Source: Phymatolithon calcareum (lineage: Eukaryota; Rhodophyta; Florideophyceae; Hapalidiales). Taken from it: DNA of 64,000 nt. Below the pieces are notes generated by a model. The model had not been told where the DNA came from, did no database searches, and worked only from the letters and a program-made list of their open reading frames with translations. The position numbers and the translations under genes are program-made. The stretch is from positions 4,340,001-4,404,000 of the forward strand of contig OZ345352.1 in assembly GCA_977006965.1 (NCBI GenBank), written 5' to 3'. Positions 40,870 through 52,056 of the stretch are shown here, one piece after another. Every line of letters starts with the position of its first letter. Position 1 is the first letter of the stretch.

Positions 40870-42950
40870 TCGCTCGGAACGAAGCGGCTCGAGCGGCTAG
40901 CGGACGTTTGAAAGCTACGACAATTGCCAAGCTCCGGCCACTGACTGGGATGCGCAGCCTGCGAGCTATTGGAGAGATGCAAGCGACTCTTGTCATGGAC
41001 AAAGCACTTCGACTTCTACCGGACACTCCTGTGGCTCGCACAAGCCAGACAAATATGTTGAACTCTAGACGCAACGTAGGGTCGTGGAGGGACTCGAGCA
41101 CCTACCATCTGGCGGAGAAAGGGATCCTTGCGCTCCCCCGCAATGGGATCCAACCACCAATTCAGAAGGACAGCTCAAGTAACAGGTTTTTAACCTTCAC
41201 GACTCCTGTTTCGGCGAAGGATGATCCAGAGGAGAAGCGTGCCGCGACAGAAGCTTTTCTTCTAGAGCGAAAGGCAGCGCAACCAGCCGCTATCGAAATA
41301 TGGACGGACGGAAGTGTCGGAAAAGTACCGCATGAATTTGTCTGCGACCTGAATCATGGAGAACGAGTCTCCGTTAAATGGGATGAAGGTTGGTATACTG
41401 CGACGTTGAGCAAATTCAGTCCCTCTCAATACCAGAACCATGAAGCAGCGAAACGTTTCGAGTCTCGACACGGCAGGCCCCCGGACATCCTCTTGGCCTT
41501 CGACGACGGAGACGAGCATGCATACTTAACGACCCCGACCGCCTCGAAACAACGAGTTACCGTGTGCGATGAAGACGGTGACACACTCGACATGTATCGT
41601 ACAATCCCATTCCAAGTCAGCTGAGCTGGGATTCTGATTTTGCGCGTCGAAGAAACTGTTATGAAAGAAGCGCTGGCCGTTGTGTCGCAAAACGGCAATG
41701 AACAGTTTAGAACAAAGAGAGTTTATTACCTTTCGCGCGCTCAGCGTTGTAGAACCTCGCGAAGGTCCACGTGCTGTTCAAGAATGTCGCCACACACCAG
41801 TTAGTCTTAGTGATCCGTTATGACCGCTGGTTTCCCCAACGGGGACCGGGCATGGCGAGACGCCTACACCAGCCACTTCTCTCCGTGTGCTCCCGGAAGG
41901 AGCACTGAGCCGACCAAGACTTGGTGATTCTTATTCCGACTGCCTTCCGATACAATGCTGTGCTCGGGTGCTGTCACATTTATACCATTCCGAATCTGGT
42001 CATCGGCGCTGGAGTATGAAGCGGCGCTCATCCCGAGCCAGTTAGACTGTCTCCGAATTTACTGTCTTGCTATGAGAAACAGGCGGCAGTGTGCGAGACG
42101 GAGCCACTTGAGACCCGTTGTTTCTTGTCTTCTCGACAGCGAATATTCCCGACCTCGAATTTGCGACACGTTGGGGCTGTCGGCTCTTCATTTGACGCGG
42201 AGGCATTTGCCGCCGTACAGGCCTTCCAAGCAACGTTAACGCTACAACTTTCCCGCGGCAGCACTATCAGATCGTTCACTGACAGCCGTAGCTGCATAGA
42301 CGCGCTCAACGGACAACCGCGGATTTTTGGTGACATGGTCCGGAATCTATGGAACCTTATGGAACGGTTATTTTCACGCGAGATTCAGATAGAGTGTGTT
42401 TGGATACCGAGTCACTGCGGCGTCGCGAAGAATGAGGCTGCTGATGAACTTGCGCGGCGGGGAATTTCGGAATCGAGTCTGGCGCTGCACCAAGCGATAG
42501 CTCTCACTTTGGAAGCGGCACGATCCATCATCAAGCCGCCCGGTAGAAGCAAACCAGTGACCCTTCCTACGCTTCCGAAAGATCTGCACATCTCACAGAG
42601 ACGTGCAGAGGTGGTACTTCACCAGCTCATAGTGAACTGCAGCCCTATTGTGGCAAGCTTTCACCATGGACACAGCGAGAATGAACCGCTTCTCTACGAC
42701 CCAGTATGCAAGATGTGCCAGTATGGCGTCAAGGAGACAGTGGAGCACCTCATCCTACACTGTTCTGGGAGGACTGCCTCTCGACGAAAATTCATCGGAA
42801 GAGTGCGAAACAAAACGGTAGAAAATCTGTGCAGGGAGAGACCCGTAGAGATACTCCAATATTTGAACAATGAGAACTTACTCTAGGGTTAGTTCTGGCG
42901 TTAATTAACGCATTCTGCATTAAAGAAAGAAAGAAGAAAGAAAAGAGTCC
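40870..42950 (+). pseudogene. LINE family-F: post-polymerase region, RNase H and CCHC end, with insertion
   Basis: The first part (40908-41312) encodes RLKATTIAKLRPLTGMRSLR and EMQATLVMDKALRLLPDTPV, then the first RNase H motif AIEIWTDGSVG. A foreign segment interrupts it to about 41950. RNase H resumes with CSGAVTFIPF. Then 42089-42886 holds SSFDAEAFAAVQAF, SFTDSRSCIDAL, VWIPSHCGVAKNEAADELAR and a C-terminal Cys/His motif (CKMCQYGVKETVEHLILHC). The tail is rich in AAAG. The long open 3' part suggests moderate age. Confidence 0.82.
41313..41950 (+). other. foreign segment in the LINE RNase H domain, encoding a Tudor-like domain
   Basis: The LINE frame stays open into this segment to the stop at 41622. 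It encodes GERVSVKWDEGWYTATLSKF and a later LLAFDDGDEHAYLTTP. The spacing of the aromatic and acidic residues is that of a Tudor or agenet fold. Such a domain has no place in a LINE RNase H, so it is either a captured host exon or part of another element. Edges are set by loss of RNase H similarity and are approximate. Confidence 0.5.
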
Positions 42951-42999
42951 AACATTCTAGTCCTCCACGTGGACTCTCAAAAATCATCGAACCACCGCA

Positions 43000-43165
43000 T
43001 TAGCTTCGGGTGGAATCGTCTAATGACAAATCGGCAGGCAGAGAAAAAGAGTCCTTACAACTAGCTAGCAGGATAAACGCCCTGCCGTAATCTAAGTAGA
43101 TGAAAAATAAAAAGCACTGCTTGCTAGCCCCGTAGGGGAATAAGCATTCATTATTATTATAATGA
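43000..43165 (+). repeat. dispersed repeat, copy 1 of 2
   Basis: It reads TAGCTAGCAGGATAAACGCC, then AGCACTGCTTGCTAGCCCCG, and ends in TTATTATTATAATG. The second copy is at 58028-58185. It is probably a LINE or SINE 3' end. Confidence 0.6.
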
Positions 43166-43506
43166 AGTTCAAAATGAGCTTATGAAAGCAGTTTAATTAA
43201 ACGTGTGCGCTTTGATTGCATTTGCGGGATATCGTCCTCTTCATCAGATGACTTTATTTAGTTCGATCAATTAGGACGAATCATTCTCCTTCGCACTTCG
43301 TGAATCAAAAGCTGACGTATTTGAAGAACGGGGACCCCTTTTCGACCAAATATGCTCATTGGGATTTGTACACAATGAAAGTGGCTGGCAATTTCGATAT
43401 TCTCGGCAGGTAGAACTCACGCCATGCTTCTGATTCGTGTGTTCGTGGCATCCATCCACAAGTTGTACTCGTGGCTTTTTTCCTCTCTGCAGAGTGAAAT
43501 AATAAG

Positions 43507-44148
43507 AGGGGGGGAAATTGTAGGTTTTTATTTTAGAAGCCCTCAACAACAGAGCAGCTTCGCATTGCGCTGTAACCCTTCCAGGGAAGACTGCGGTATA
43601 TCGCCTCCATCATCACACCATCATATCCTCTTGCATTTCGTTTTCTAGCATCATTAATTTGTCCATCTCTTGTTTCACTTCCTCTTCTGTTCTATCATTC
43701 ATCTGTGGTTGCGTTAGGTTAAGTTGAAGGGTTTCCAGCAGTATCGATTCTAGTACGTCGTAGTTGTCGATATATGTCGAGGGATTTCGCGGAGGGATGC
43801 GGCCGAAAAACAATTTGACTGCCCTAAGTCTGTGTTTTCTCGACTTGATTTGGACTACGGGGTTTAGATGCTCGCTCATATCCACAGCGATTTTGCGTTT
43901 TTTGGCCTTCTCTGTCTCGCCATGCCCAATAGATTCTTTCTCATCCTTGTGGGTGACCTTTCTTTCCACGGCCCTCTTCGCTGGGACGTTCAACAGTCCG
44001 TGTTCTTCGAGGTATCGAATATCCCTCGATGCCTGTGCTATGTCCTCATTCTTGCCGTCGTAGTTCGCGCTTCTCCCCAGGTTCCGTTTTGCATGCAGGA
44101 GTCGCAGCGCAAAGTGCTCTCCTAATATCTTGCGCCTCAGGCGAAACT
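43507..44148 (-). mobile_element. LINE family-A 3' copy
   Basis: The minus strand encodes FALRLLHAKRNLGRSANYDG, then LNVPAKRAVERKVTHKDEKE, RKHRLRAVKLFFGRIPPRNP and LETLQLNLTQPQMNDRTEEE. The tail GCTGCTCTGTTGTTGAGGGC ... ACCTACAATTTCCCC ends near 43507. The coding part is open except for a frame change near 43990, so this copy is less decayed than the one at 0.5 kb. Confidence 0.8.
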
Positions 44149-44168
44149 ATTTGATGTTACTTGTGGCT

Positions 44169-44905
44169 ATGTTTTTTTTGAATTTGGAATTTATTAAACG
44201 CCCTCAGTAACATTCATGAGACTGCAAGGGAGGTGCGTTTCAGCAGCTACGTTGTAGCTTCGATCATATATTCAAATACTTGTAACCCGGGTTAACGTCG
44301 TAGCCCTAGCTGCAAAAACCTTCTCCCTTAAAAGGGCGGAGGGAAAAGTTTGGGGTCCACTGATCAGATTTCCTCACTTGGCGCCTTGTCTATTCCATGT
44401 CGTCGTAAAAGACGATAGTGAAGAAGAGAAGCTTGTCTAGAGCTTTTTCAGTGATATCAATCTCCTCTTTGGTCAGTTGATATCTTCCGAGGTATTCTTC
44501 CAGGTTGCTCATGAGGATTGGTACAGTATCACCGAACTTGTCTGTGAGAAGTGATGTGCTCATTGGGGGGAACCGACCGAATGCCCACTTTACCGCTAAT
44601 TGGCCGTGCCGTGTTTTCGGGAGTCTGATTATCGCCAGGGTGGACCCGGGCAGATCGTAGGGAATTTTTCTCTTTCTGTTGGACTCCGAGACGTCTCCTT
44701 CGTCTTTGAAGAGCAAGGTCCTCAACGATTTTGCTGAAACTCCCTGTTTGAGGAAAGTCAGTGCCGTCTCGAATAGATCGTACTGTAGCATTGCCGATAT
44801 ATCTCGACTAACCCATTGTAGTTCACCCACATCTCTTTCCTCGATTGGGACGACCAGAAGGCTCCTTTTCTTTGCTCTGGCTCGTTCCAGCATCTTGTGG
44901 CTATG
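44169..44905 (-). mobile_element. LINE family-E-like 3' copy inserted at the edge of piggyBac copy 2
   Basis: The minus strand encodes 167 open codons: MLERARAKKRSLLVVPIEER, AVKWAFGRFPPMSTSLLTDK and TEKALDKLLFFTIVFYDDME. The tail contains CATGAATGTTACTGAGGGCG, then TTTAATAAATTCC. Its truncated 5' end lies where the outer end of piggyBac copy 2 should be. Confidence 0.75.
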
Positions 44906-45574
44906 TGCCGAGCCCCCTCAATTGAGGTGCGATTTAAAAACTCAAAAAAGTTCGTATAAAGAACGCAAAACAGTTTGTTGGCGCCAGATTCGGAAGGCAG
45001 ACTCGTGTTCTGGGTTAGTAGTACCCGAACTAGTACCTTTTAAGCGCTTCGTTCTTCGCTAACAACGAAAATGTGATGCTCGCGCAGAAAAACGGTACCT
45101 CCCATTCCTCAAGAAAAAGACCCACGCCGACTGGTCGGCGCATGCGTACACACCAAAGCTACGATGTTGACCAGTCTTGCGGAATGTTTCATATAATGGA
45201 GACTTTTGCAAGTCAAAAAAGTGAACGGCACGGTTCAAGAGGTCAATGCGGAGAAAATCAGCAGTCGGGAAAGCACATCACTGCGCTTACAATGGGTCCT
45301 AGCTGAGCAAACGATGGAGACAACTACGATGAAGACAGTCATGATTGTAAGCGTCAAGGCGAGTAAGGCTGATGAAGGTTCCACTTCCTCTCGCCTGCTT
45401 GCATCGAGCCCCAACCGGCAAAACTCCGTGCCACCAACTCCGGCTTACGGTACTCGTGTTCGCTAATGTTCTTCACCAACCGCCCCACGAGCAACTACTA
45501 ATTCACAAGAGGGGATCGAAAACATCCATACATTCTACAGAAGCTCTGAGTGCCCTCTCGCGGGCTCTCTAGCA

Positions 45575-46914
45575 TACGCCAAACCGCTACTGACCGGAAA
45601 GGAGACGCCAGGTGAGAAAACTGAAACAACGGAGGTTGAACGAACTGAAGCATATATCCGCCGTATGTCCGATGCATCACTCGGACGTCATGCACAAATT
45701 CAGCTACATCGAGCAAAATTTTGGCAATTTCGTCTTCGTGCCCTAAAATTTCTCGTCCCCCTACTGTCCGAAGCATCGTCGCTCTCCGTTGAGTCACTCG
45801 AGGATGTGGAAAAACTAAATGGGACTGTGCCACTTATGACCCATGAACTATCTCCTGTGCCAATGGGGCCGCCGGGTGATGAGCCTGCCGGCGAAAAATG
45901 CAATGACTTCATTGACGACGACTTGATACCCTCCCCCGTGCTGTACCCACCACCGCCGTTGCCACAGGGAGCACATTCGCCAATTGATATCATATTGGGA
46001 TATCCACGACCGTCTCACAGCGAGCTTGCTATTGTCAATCTCTCCATCTTGTTTGCGGAACAATTGCGCTCTAACTGAACGAACCACTTTGCTAACACTC
46101 TCGGCACAAGACATAACACGCACTGCATAATTTGCACCGACATCTACAACAACGGTCACAAGCGACTACGCGCACACCCTCGTGAACGAATACATCCAGG
46201 TATTCACCTGCATTCAACGTGCACTGTCGGTGATACACACGCACCACTCAGGCGATGGTTGGCTTAGATGCAGACGCGTGCGACTGTTCTGCGCAGCGAG
46301 TTTCTAACACTGTCTTGGCACGCATATTCTAAACGATAGGCCAGTAGTCATGCGACGTCATCAGATCCTCTTAGCACAGCCTACTTAAGCACTACTTCTG
46401 ATTCACTCCAATAATCTGAAGCACGCATTTCCATGACATCACACATTCCACGAAAGTTCAGAATAGACCCACCGGTATTCTGAGCAGCGTGGAAGTGGTG
46501 GGATTTGCCCAAGACTCTCATCAAGCGCGTTTCTACGACAGCTATCAGTGCTCCGGCGGCAGCCACACCAGACCGACGTCCAATGGAGAACATGGACACC
46601 GCATCGCTTCCAGAACTTAGTGCTTCAAGCCCTCGAAAAGTGCAATTTGGGCAGGAATCTACCCTTGTAAACGATGGTGGCTTCAAAAATGCTTTTGCGG
46701 AGCCCGGTACTGCCTCATCGGGAAGCACATCATCAGGAGAGCGAATACCTGCCGGTGAGTTTGAAGTAGGCGGCGAATGGGATGGCAGTATACTTGGAAA
46801 TGGAAACAGCAGTGTTTCTGATGTGACCTCTCGCATGCGACTTGTCAACTTCTCTGAAGACGGGCGCCGTAGAGCAGATAAGGGATCCAGCAATATAGCG
46901 CTGTCGGACATTTT
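45575..46914 (+). other. foreign sequence replacing the transposase core of piggyBac copy 2
   Basis: After SECPLAGSLAYA the piggyBac frame continues without interruption into unrelated sequence: TEAYIRRMSDASLGRHAQIQ and HRAKFWQFRLRALKFLVPLL, then a Pro-rich stretch (SPVLYPPPPLPQGAHSP), stopping at 46076-46078. A second open piece (46505-46911) is Ser/Gly-rich with PDRRPMENMDTASLPELSAS and SGERIPAGEFEVGG, in a frame that does not join the returning piggyBac frame. I recognise neither. Capture of host gene pieces is the simplest reading; recombination between two elements is an alternative. Confidence 0.6.
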
Positions 46915-47679
46915 GAAGTGCTCGCCGAATTTCTCATCGACAGCACTTTTGACGCTCACAATACTCGTCGACGTTCAGTCACGCCAGAACGTACATTTGC
47001 CTCCGGAAGCGGTGTTGGATCTCACTTAACTCCCACGACGAAGAAAAGGAAGACTCCAGATGGCATGATGACTAATTTTGCTGCACAAAGCAGCTGCACA
47101 ATCCGCAAGTCAAGAAGACGACCCTCCTACGCTCATCATGTTATAGGCTTTATGGCTTCTCAATCTAAATATGTGGCACTTCAACTGTTTTGCGAAGCAT
47201 TCTGAAGACATCCATGAGCTTGACGCTTTTGACGAGGCCAAAAACTTAACACCGAATTCGCGAGAGAACATTGGTTTTTCTAGAGGAACTTTCTGAAGCT
47301 ATAAACTCCAATTTTTTGCGGAAAAATATAAAAAAATTCCACGAGAATGCTCATTTTCAGGGTTTTGCACTGCGTGATTCTTGCGTTAAGGAAAAATCGT
47401 TTAGTGTGTTTAAACGACGTTTAAAGTCAGCAAAATCCAGCAAAGTTGAGTATGATCGGCTTTTTTACCAGGATAGAAGTAATCAAAAAATAGGATATGG
47501 GGATACACGTGTTATATACCCTCCGACACGTTGCAAATGCCATCCTTTCAACCAAAGTCCTACTAGAAGTCCTTGCTTTCAGCAATCGCCTTAGGTTTTT
47601 GAAAGAGCAAGCAATGCGCAACAACTGCAGTTGCATGACGACGTTTCACATCCTCTTCACTAATTCGTTTTTTCTAACT

Positions 47680-47745
47680 TTTATTTTTGAAAAAGCCCCA
47701 CAATCTTACGGATATATGGGCAAGGCTTCCTCGGGCCCTGCTCTC
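47680..47745 (-). repeat. LINE tail-like fragment (family-D type) inside the nested transposon
   Basis: The plus strand reads AAGCCCCACAATCTTACGGA, then GGGCAAGGCTTCCTCGGG, the inverse of the family-D tail at 63.85 kb. It marks a later LINE insertion into the transposon. Confidence 0.5.
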
Positions 47746-48258
47746 CCTCGAGCGGCTCTTCTACTGATTTTCTATCTTGTTAGACCCTGTCTTCCGATCA
47801 GTCCTTCTTCGTATTACCTTTCTTCTTCGAGGGTCTTGCTGTACAGTGTAGCGCCAGACTCAGAAGAACCCGAGGCCACAAGAGGCAAACAGACCAGCAG
47901 AGAAAAAGAGCGGGAGAGACTAGACTAGACAAAGGGATGAAAGAAAGATAAGCAAACAAAAACCCCAGCACAGACAAGTAGAGTAAGCGTGTAGACGTCG
48001 GCGTCTAATACTACTTGTCGTGCATGGAAAAAGACATGAAACCAAAACATTCGCCACTTCACCAGTGCTACTTTTGCGGTCTGTACTACTACAATTTACC
48101 TTCTATTATTGCTGCAATACCAACAACGCGAACCGCAATTGACGTTATTATCATGGAAATAGTCTCCTCTTTTCACAATCTGTCAATTATAGAAATTCTT
48201 TTTTGACCACGAGCGATCCATATGTCAGCTTCTAAAGACAAACGGCCTGTAGGTGCAA

Positions 48259-48420
48259 GGCTCGAATATGTGCAACTTGCAACACATGTTCTAGATGCCA
48301 ATCTGATTGTGCTACAGAGAGGACAGCACAGTCAGGTAGGCCGCGGAAAAAAGGAGAAAGCGAGCAAACATCAATGCTTCTACCGAAGAAAGTATCGATC
48401 ATGACCCCAGTTCAAAAGAA
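48259..48420 (+). pseudogene. Cys-rich N-terminal piece of the nested transposon's protein
   Basis: One frame reads RICATCNTCSRCQSDC followed by SGRPRKKG, a zinc-binding cluster plus an AT-hook-like basic motif. It probably forms the DNA-binding start of the transposase encoded downstream. Confidence 0.5.
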
Positions 48421-48798
48421 CAGAAGACACCAAGTCTCAGAAGCCTGCTCTCGTTTCTGAAATAGGGAGATCTCTCGCATAAACTTCCAGCATCCCGAAA
48501 AACTGTTCTAATATAAAATGCATCTGACTCTGATCTTCGACGATGCGAAAACGCGACAATCAAAATACTTGGTGAGGTTGCACGCCTCGTCTACCCTGCG
48601 GATCCAGCATAGTTCAAGAAACACATGTTGAAGAAATGAGCTCCGACATGCTACCCAGCAGACTATTCAACGATTGAGAAGGCCGTGAGATCGACTAGGA
48701 GGGGAAGCATGGAGCGCAGAGTGCTGCAAGCCTATCTGTGCTCGAATGTCCCCCGAAAGTAAATTGTCTCTTTCGAGACCTCATCTGAAAACAGTATA

Positions 48799-49317
48799 AT
48801 GTCAAGAGAAACGTTCACAAAATCCAGAAATGACTGGAACAATATACTACGCTTTGGGCCACTGGAGAAGAATAGACAATCCCGAAACAGAGGTTATGAT
48901 GATGTCGTTGACTTCCTCCTTTGCTTTTTATTCTATTGTCGGAACGTTCAAATGATTTCGTGGAGCACTAAGGCTCTGAACGTTGATGGGAAAACCCAAT
49001 TCTTCCCAGGTGTTACAAGGAAGAGGAAATGTGAAGATCTATACCGGGATTATGTATATGCATGCAGAGAAGAAGATGCCTTGGCATTTGGAAGGGCCTC
49101 TTTCTTGAGCATAACGAAAACCATAACTGCAAGAGACACGAAGCGTAAGTCATGCGTAGACTACGTTCGTCGTCAGTTTGTCAATGAGAGTATGTCTGAA
49201 TTGCGCCGGATTGTTCTTCAGTTTGTGGAAGGAGAAGCTAAAGAAGAAATATTCACACTTCTCGAGAAGACAGAATACTTCTTGAAGGGTTGCAGAAAAC
49301 CATATTGGGCGAGATGA
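48799..49317 (+). pseudogene. middle piece of the nested transposon's protein
   Basis: An open frame of 172 codons reads YDDVVDFLLCFLFYCRNVQM and FFPGVTRKRKCEDLYRDYVY, with helical C-terminal sequence (CVDYVRRQFVNESMSELRRI). It lies between the Cys-rich start and the catalytic-like part, in the same orientation. No separate function can be given. Confidence 0.5.
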
Positions 49318-49579
49318 AGACGGATTTCACTCAAGTGTGTTCGCTCGAAACATAACTGCTGACGTTACAAAAGCGGAAAGATCTGTAGAGTGCAAAGACT
49401 GTAAGGTGCCCTTTGGAGGACTGGCTGCTTTGGAGGAGCATATTCCATTAACAAGATCTGAGGTAAAGGATGCAATATTAGATTGCAAACAGACGTTTCT
49501 CCTCTAGTATGGCCACTTGCATAGAGTGAAAGTGCAGCAAAAGTGAATTGATGCCATACACTGTGAAATTATTGAAGAG

Positions 49580-51208
49580 CGGAAGCACAATAGAGTTATC
49601 TTCTCTTCGACTACAAGATGAAGTTCGAGCCTTTGAGGTATAGGGAGCAAACATCACAGTTCTTCGGGAAGAAGGGCATTTCTTGTCATGGATTTGTTGT
49701 ATATCATCTTCCTCGAGAGTAAAACTCGGATGGAAACTATGACGGGAAGGAAGCGCTTTCGCTTCTATTCTACGATCAAATTTCGAGCGGTGATACGAAG
49801 CAAGACGAAATCGCTGTCGCGTCTTTGATTGTGGCAGCACTAATGCGTCTGAAAAAAGATCTCCCTGAATTGGAGGAGGTTGTGCTGATCTCGCACAATG
49901 CTGGATGTTACCAGAATCGTACTCTCTCTATCATTTTGCCCTTCATTGGACAGAAAAACAGTTTGGAGATCGTCAACTTCTTGCACTCCGAAACTCAAGA
50001 CGGAAAGTCTCTCATCGACGCTCACTTTGCAGTTGCAATGAAGCATGTGAACAAAATTGTCTCGCAAGGATATGACGTAACAACTCCGTCGTCATTAGTT
50101 ACGGTTTTGCAGGCCGACGGCGGGTTCGCTAATCGTGCCGCAGAACTGGTCGAAATTGATAGGGGAAAATCCTCATTGATGGCGTGGGATAAGCTGAGGG
50201 TGAGTAACGCTTGCGGGCTAGACTGGATTGGAAGGAATAATGCGTATAAATATGGGGAATGGTGCCCGAGACAAAAAAGCATTTCGGTCTGTGTGTACAG
50301 GTTCTCCGGCATTGGTGAGGAGCGACGGTGTCTTTTTACCCCGGTAGGTACCCGAAAACTTCCTGCCACTCCTGTTCGAAGTGCTGCGTACCACCACGGA
50401 GCCAGCGCCTTTGAGAACAATGGTTCCGATACTTTAGAAAGCCCAGAACTTGGCAGGGAAACTGGAATGAAAATAGTCTCGAAAGGTAACATCAGGAGGG
50501 TTGAGATGAGAAGACTTAAAACGAAATAATCAATATCCAGCTCCTGACACATGCAACGGGGAGTCTGTGGAAGAGTGGGAAATTACAGACCTGCTCAAAT
50601 GTCCAAAATGGACTAGGATATTTTCGTCACAAAGTCGCAAGAACCAGCACCTTGAATCATGTAACGGTTCTCCAAAGAAGAAAGCTGATTTATCGTCAAG
50701 GGCAATCCGCAGGGCATTCGAACTCGGTCACGCTCAAGACATTTACGTATCATCAGCAGGAAGCGACTCAATTGTGGAGAATATTGATGTGTCGCAGGTT
50801 AACCTGACTCCCCTTTCGAGGGGCTGGGCCAGAAGAAGTGAGTCGAGCAGGCCCATTGGCACAAAGTACATTGACATGTATCGAGAAGAGATCCAGGCCA
50901 TGTTTGATTCGGGAAGCTTAGACAGTGCAAGAAAGCTCAGCGCCGCTGGAATGCGAGAACCGTTGCTTCTACGAAACCCTGGTCGATTCGACATACCATC
51001 TGAGACTGATCTCACTCGAACTATATCTTCAATGTATCAAAGGGAAAAGAACGGCAACAGTTCTATGTCTGTGAAGAAGAGGTACTCCATGCGCGACATT
51101 TACGCAGTCACGATACAAGAAATGCTGGAAGTCGATGCCTGGAAAACTCTCCCAGCAGACGGACTCAAACGACTCCAAGAAAATTTTCAATTTGACGATG
51201 GCGCTTAA
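49580..51208 (+). pseudogene. catalytic-like and C-terminal parts of the nested transposon's protein (DNAGCY-type)
   Basis: One frame (with a TAA near 49726) reads FEPLRYREQTSQFFGKKGIS, YDQISSGDTKQDEIAVAS, ISHNAGCYQNRTLSIILPFI and HSETQDGKSLIDAHFAVAMK. This is the core of proteins, common in fish and cnidarian genomes, that carry an S-D-N-A-G-C-Y motif and are usually left unnamed or listed as C2H2-type. Here His stands where Asp is usual. A second frame (50567-51208) has a zinc-finger remnant (CPKWTRIFSSQSRKNQHLE, then SC), the GWARR motif and a conserved C-terminal tail (MRDIYAVTIQEML). The RNase-H-like transposase identity is inference from family knowledge. Confidence 0.6.
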
Positions 51209-51672
51209 CCGGCTGACTTCCCTCCTGGGGAAAGTATTAGTGGGAAGATCAGCATGCTAAAAAAATTTACAAGAGGCAATCGCACCTTTATTCAGAGACG
51301 GAGTCGGATTAGCTACATGTATGTTGGACACACTACTCTTCGACATTGTGTTTGCGGCAGCAGATGGATGTGCAATAGGAACTTCACTACTCTCGTTCAG
51401 ACCACATGTTCCGCTCATCTATATCTCTACTATCGGTCAGAGCGCTGCGTAGAGTGCCTCCAAAAATAAATTGAAAAAAATGCAAGCAAGAAATCAAGAA
51501 AAAGCCGACTCCCTGTTCCTCAGTGAGGACCTCACGTCTTCTGTAATGAAATCCTTAATTTTACTTAATTCTATCGTGATAAGGTTGGCTGACAGTTGCT
51601 GTTTTCAAGTGGACACTGCGTACAAACGATTTTACAGAATTAAACTGAGTACATAATCGAAGAGCGCACGTC

Positions 51673-51728
51673 GAGATCTTTCGATTCATGTCCTTTCCAT
51701 ATGGAAAGGACATGAATCGAAAGATCTC
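51673..51728. repeat. perfect 56-bp palindrome without spacer
   Basis: Each arm starts GAGATCTTTCGATTCATGTC and meets at CCATATGG. It lies about 60 bases inside the right inverted repeat of the nested transposon. Confidence 0.92.
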
Positions 51729-51879
51729 CGCATAAAGAAGATATTTCTCTATGTAAAATCTTCCTCTGAATCCGCAAAAAAACAGTGTTCTCTCGCGAAT
51801 TCGGTGTAAATAATTTCATTCCCTCGATTGAAAAAAAGTGAACCTCAATTGGGGAAAAAATCCCGATAATAGGCACTAG

Positions 51880-52056
51880 ATTATAAACGTTGGAAAGTTC
51901 CGATTTCCTCAAGGAGCGAAACATGGTATCTTCTCTATAAACCTTCTAACATTTCGATTCTGCAGGCATTGGAACTTGAATGCGTTCCGAGCGGTTTGAA
52001 GGGACACTCTCGAATCATGGCATCCTTTTAAGGACGGATTCATTGAGAAGCAGGGC
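51880..52056. other. spacer between piggyBac copies 2 and 3
   Basis: No gene seen. A CTAG (end of copy 2) and a CTGG (start of copy 3) bound it. Confidence 0.4.

Larger units (their letters stand above)
47247..51809 (+). mobile_element. 4.56-kb DNA transposon with 21-bp inverted repeats, nested in piggyBac copy 2
   Basis: The element is 47250-51806. Its ends, CACCGAATTCGCGAGAGAAC plus A, are exact inverted repeats over 21 bases, with looser similarity for another 20 (TTGGTTTTTCTAGAGG against CTGTTTTTTTGCGGAT). TAA flanks both sides (47247-47249 and 51807-51809), a likely 3-bp duplication, and outside it the piggyBac sequence is continuous. The interior encodes a divergent transposase-like protein in several broken pieces and a 56-bp palindrome near the right end. 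The superfamily is uncertain. Confidence 0.82.
44915..51879 (+). mobile_element. piggyBac-like element copy 2, rearranged and interrupted
   Basis: The inner left end is present (CCCTCAATTGAGG at about 44922), but the outer repeat is lost under the LINE. The N-terminal transposase region follows (45206-45570: TSLRLQWVLAEQ, PNRQNSVPPTPAYGTR). From about 45575 to 46914 the sequence is unrelated to copy 1. The C-terminal part returns at 46915 (VLAEFLIDSTFDAHNTRRRS, then GSGVGSHLTPTTKKRKTPDG). A 4.56-kb transposon splits it at 47249/51807. The right end (CCTCAATTGGGG, then GATAATAGGCA) finishes at 51875, followed by CTAG (51876-51879). Confidence 0.8.

Noticed and set aside
42070-42336. Minus-strand frames opposite the RNase H domain
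   Set aside because: They are antisense shadows of the LINE coding sequence.
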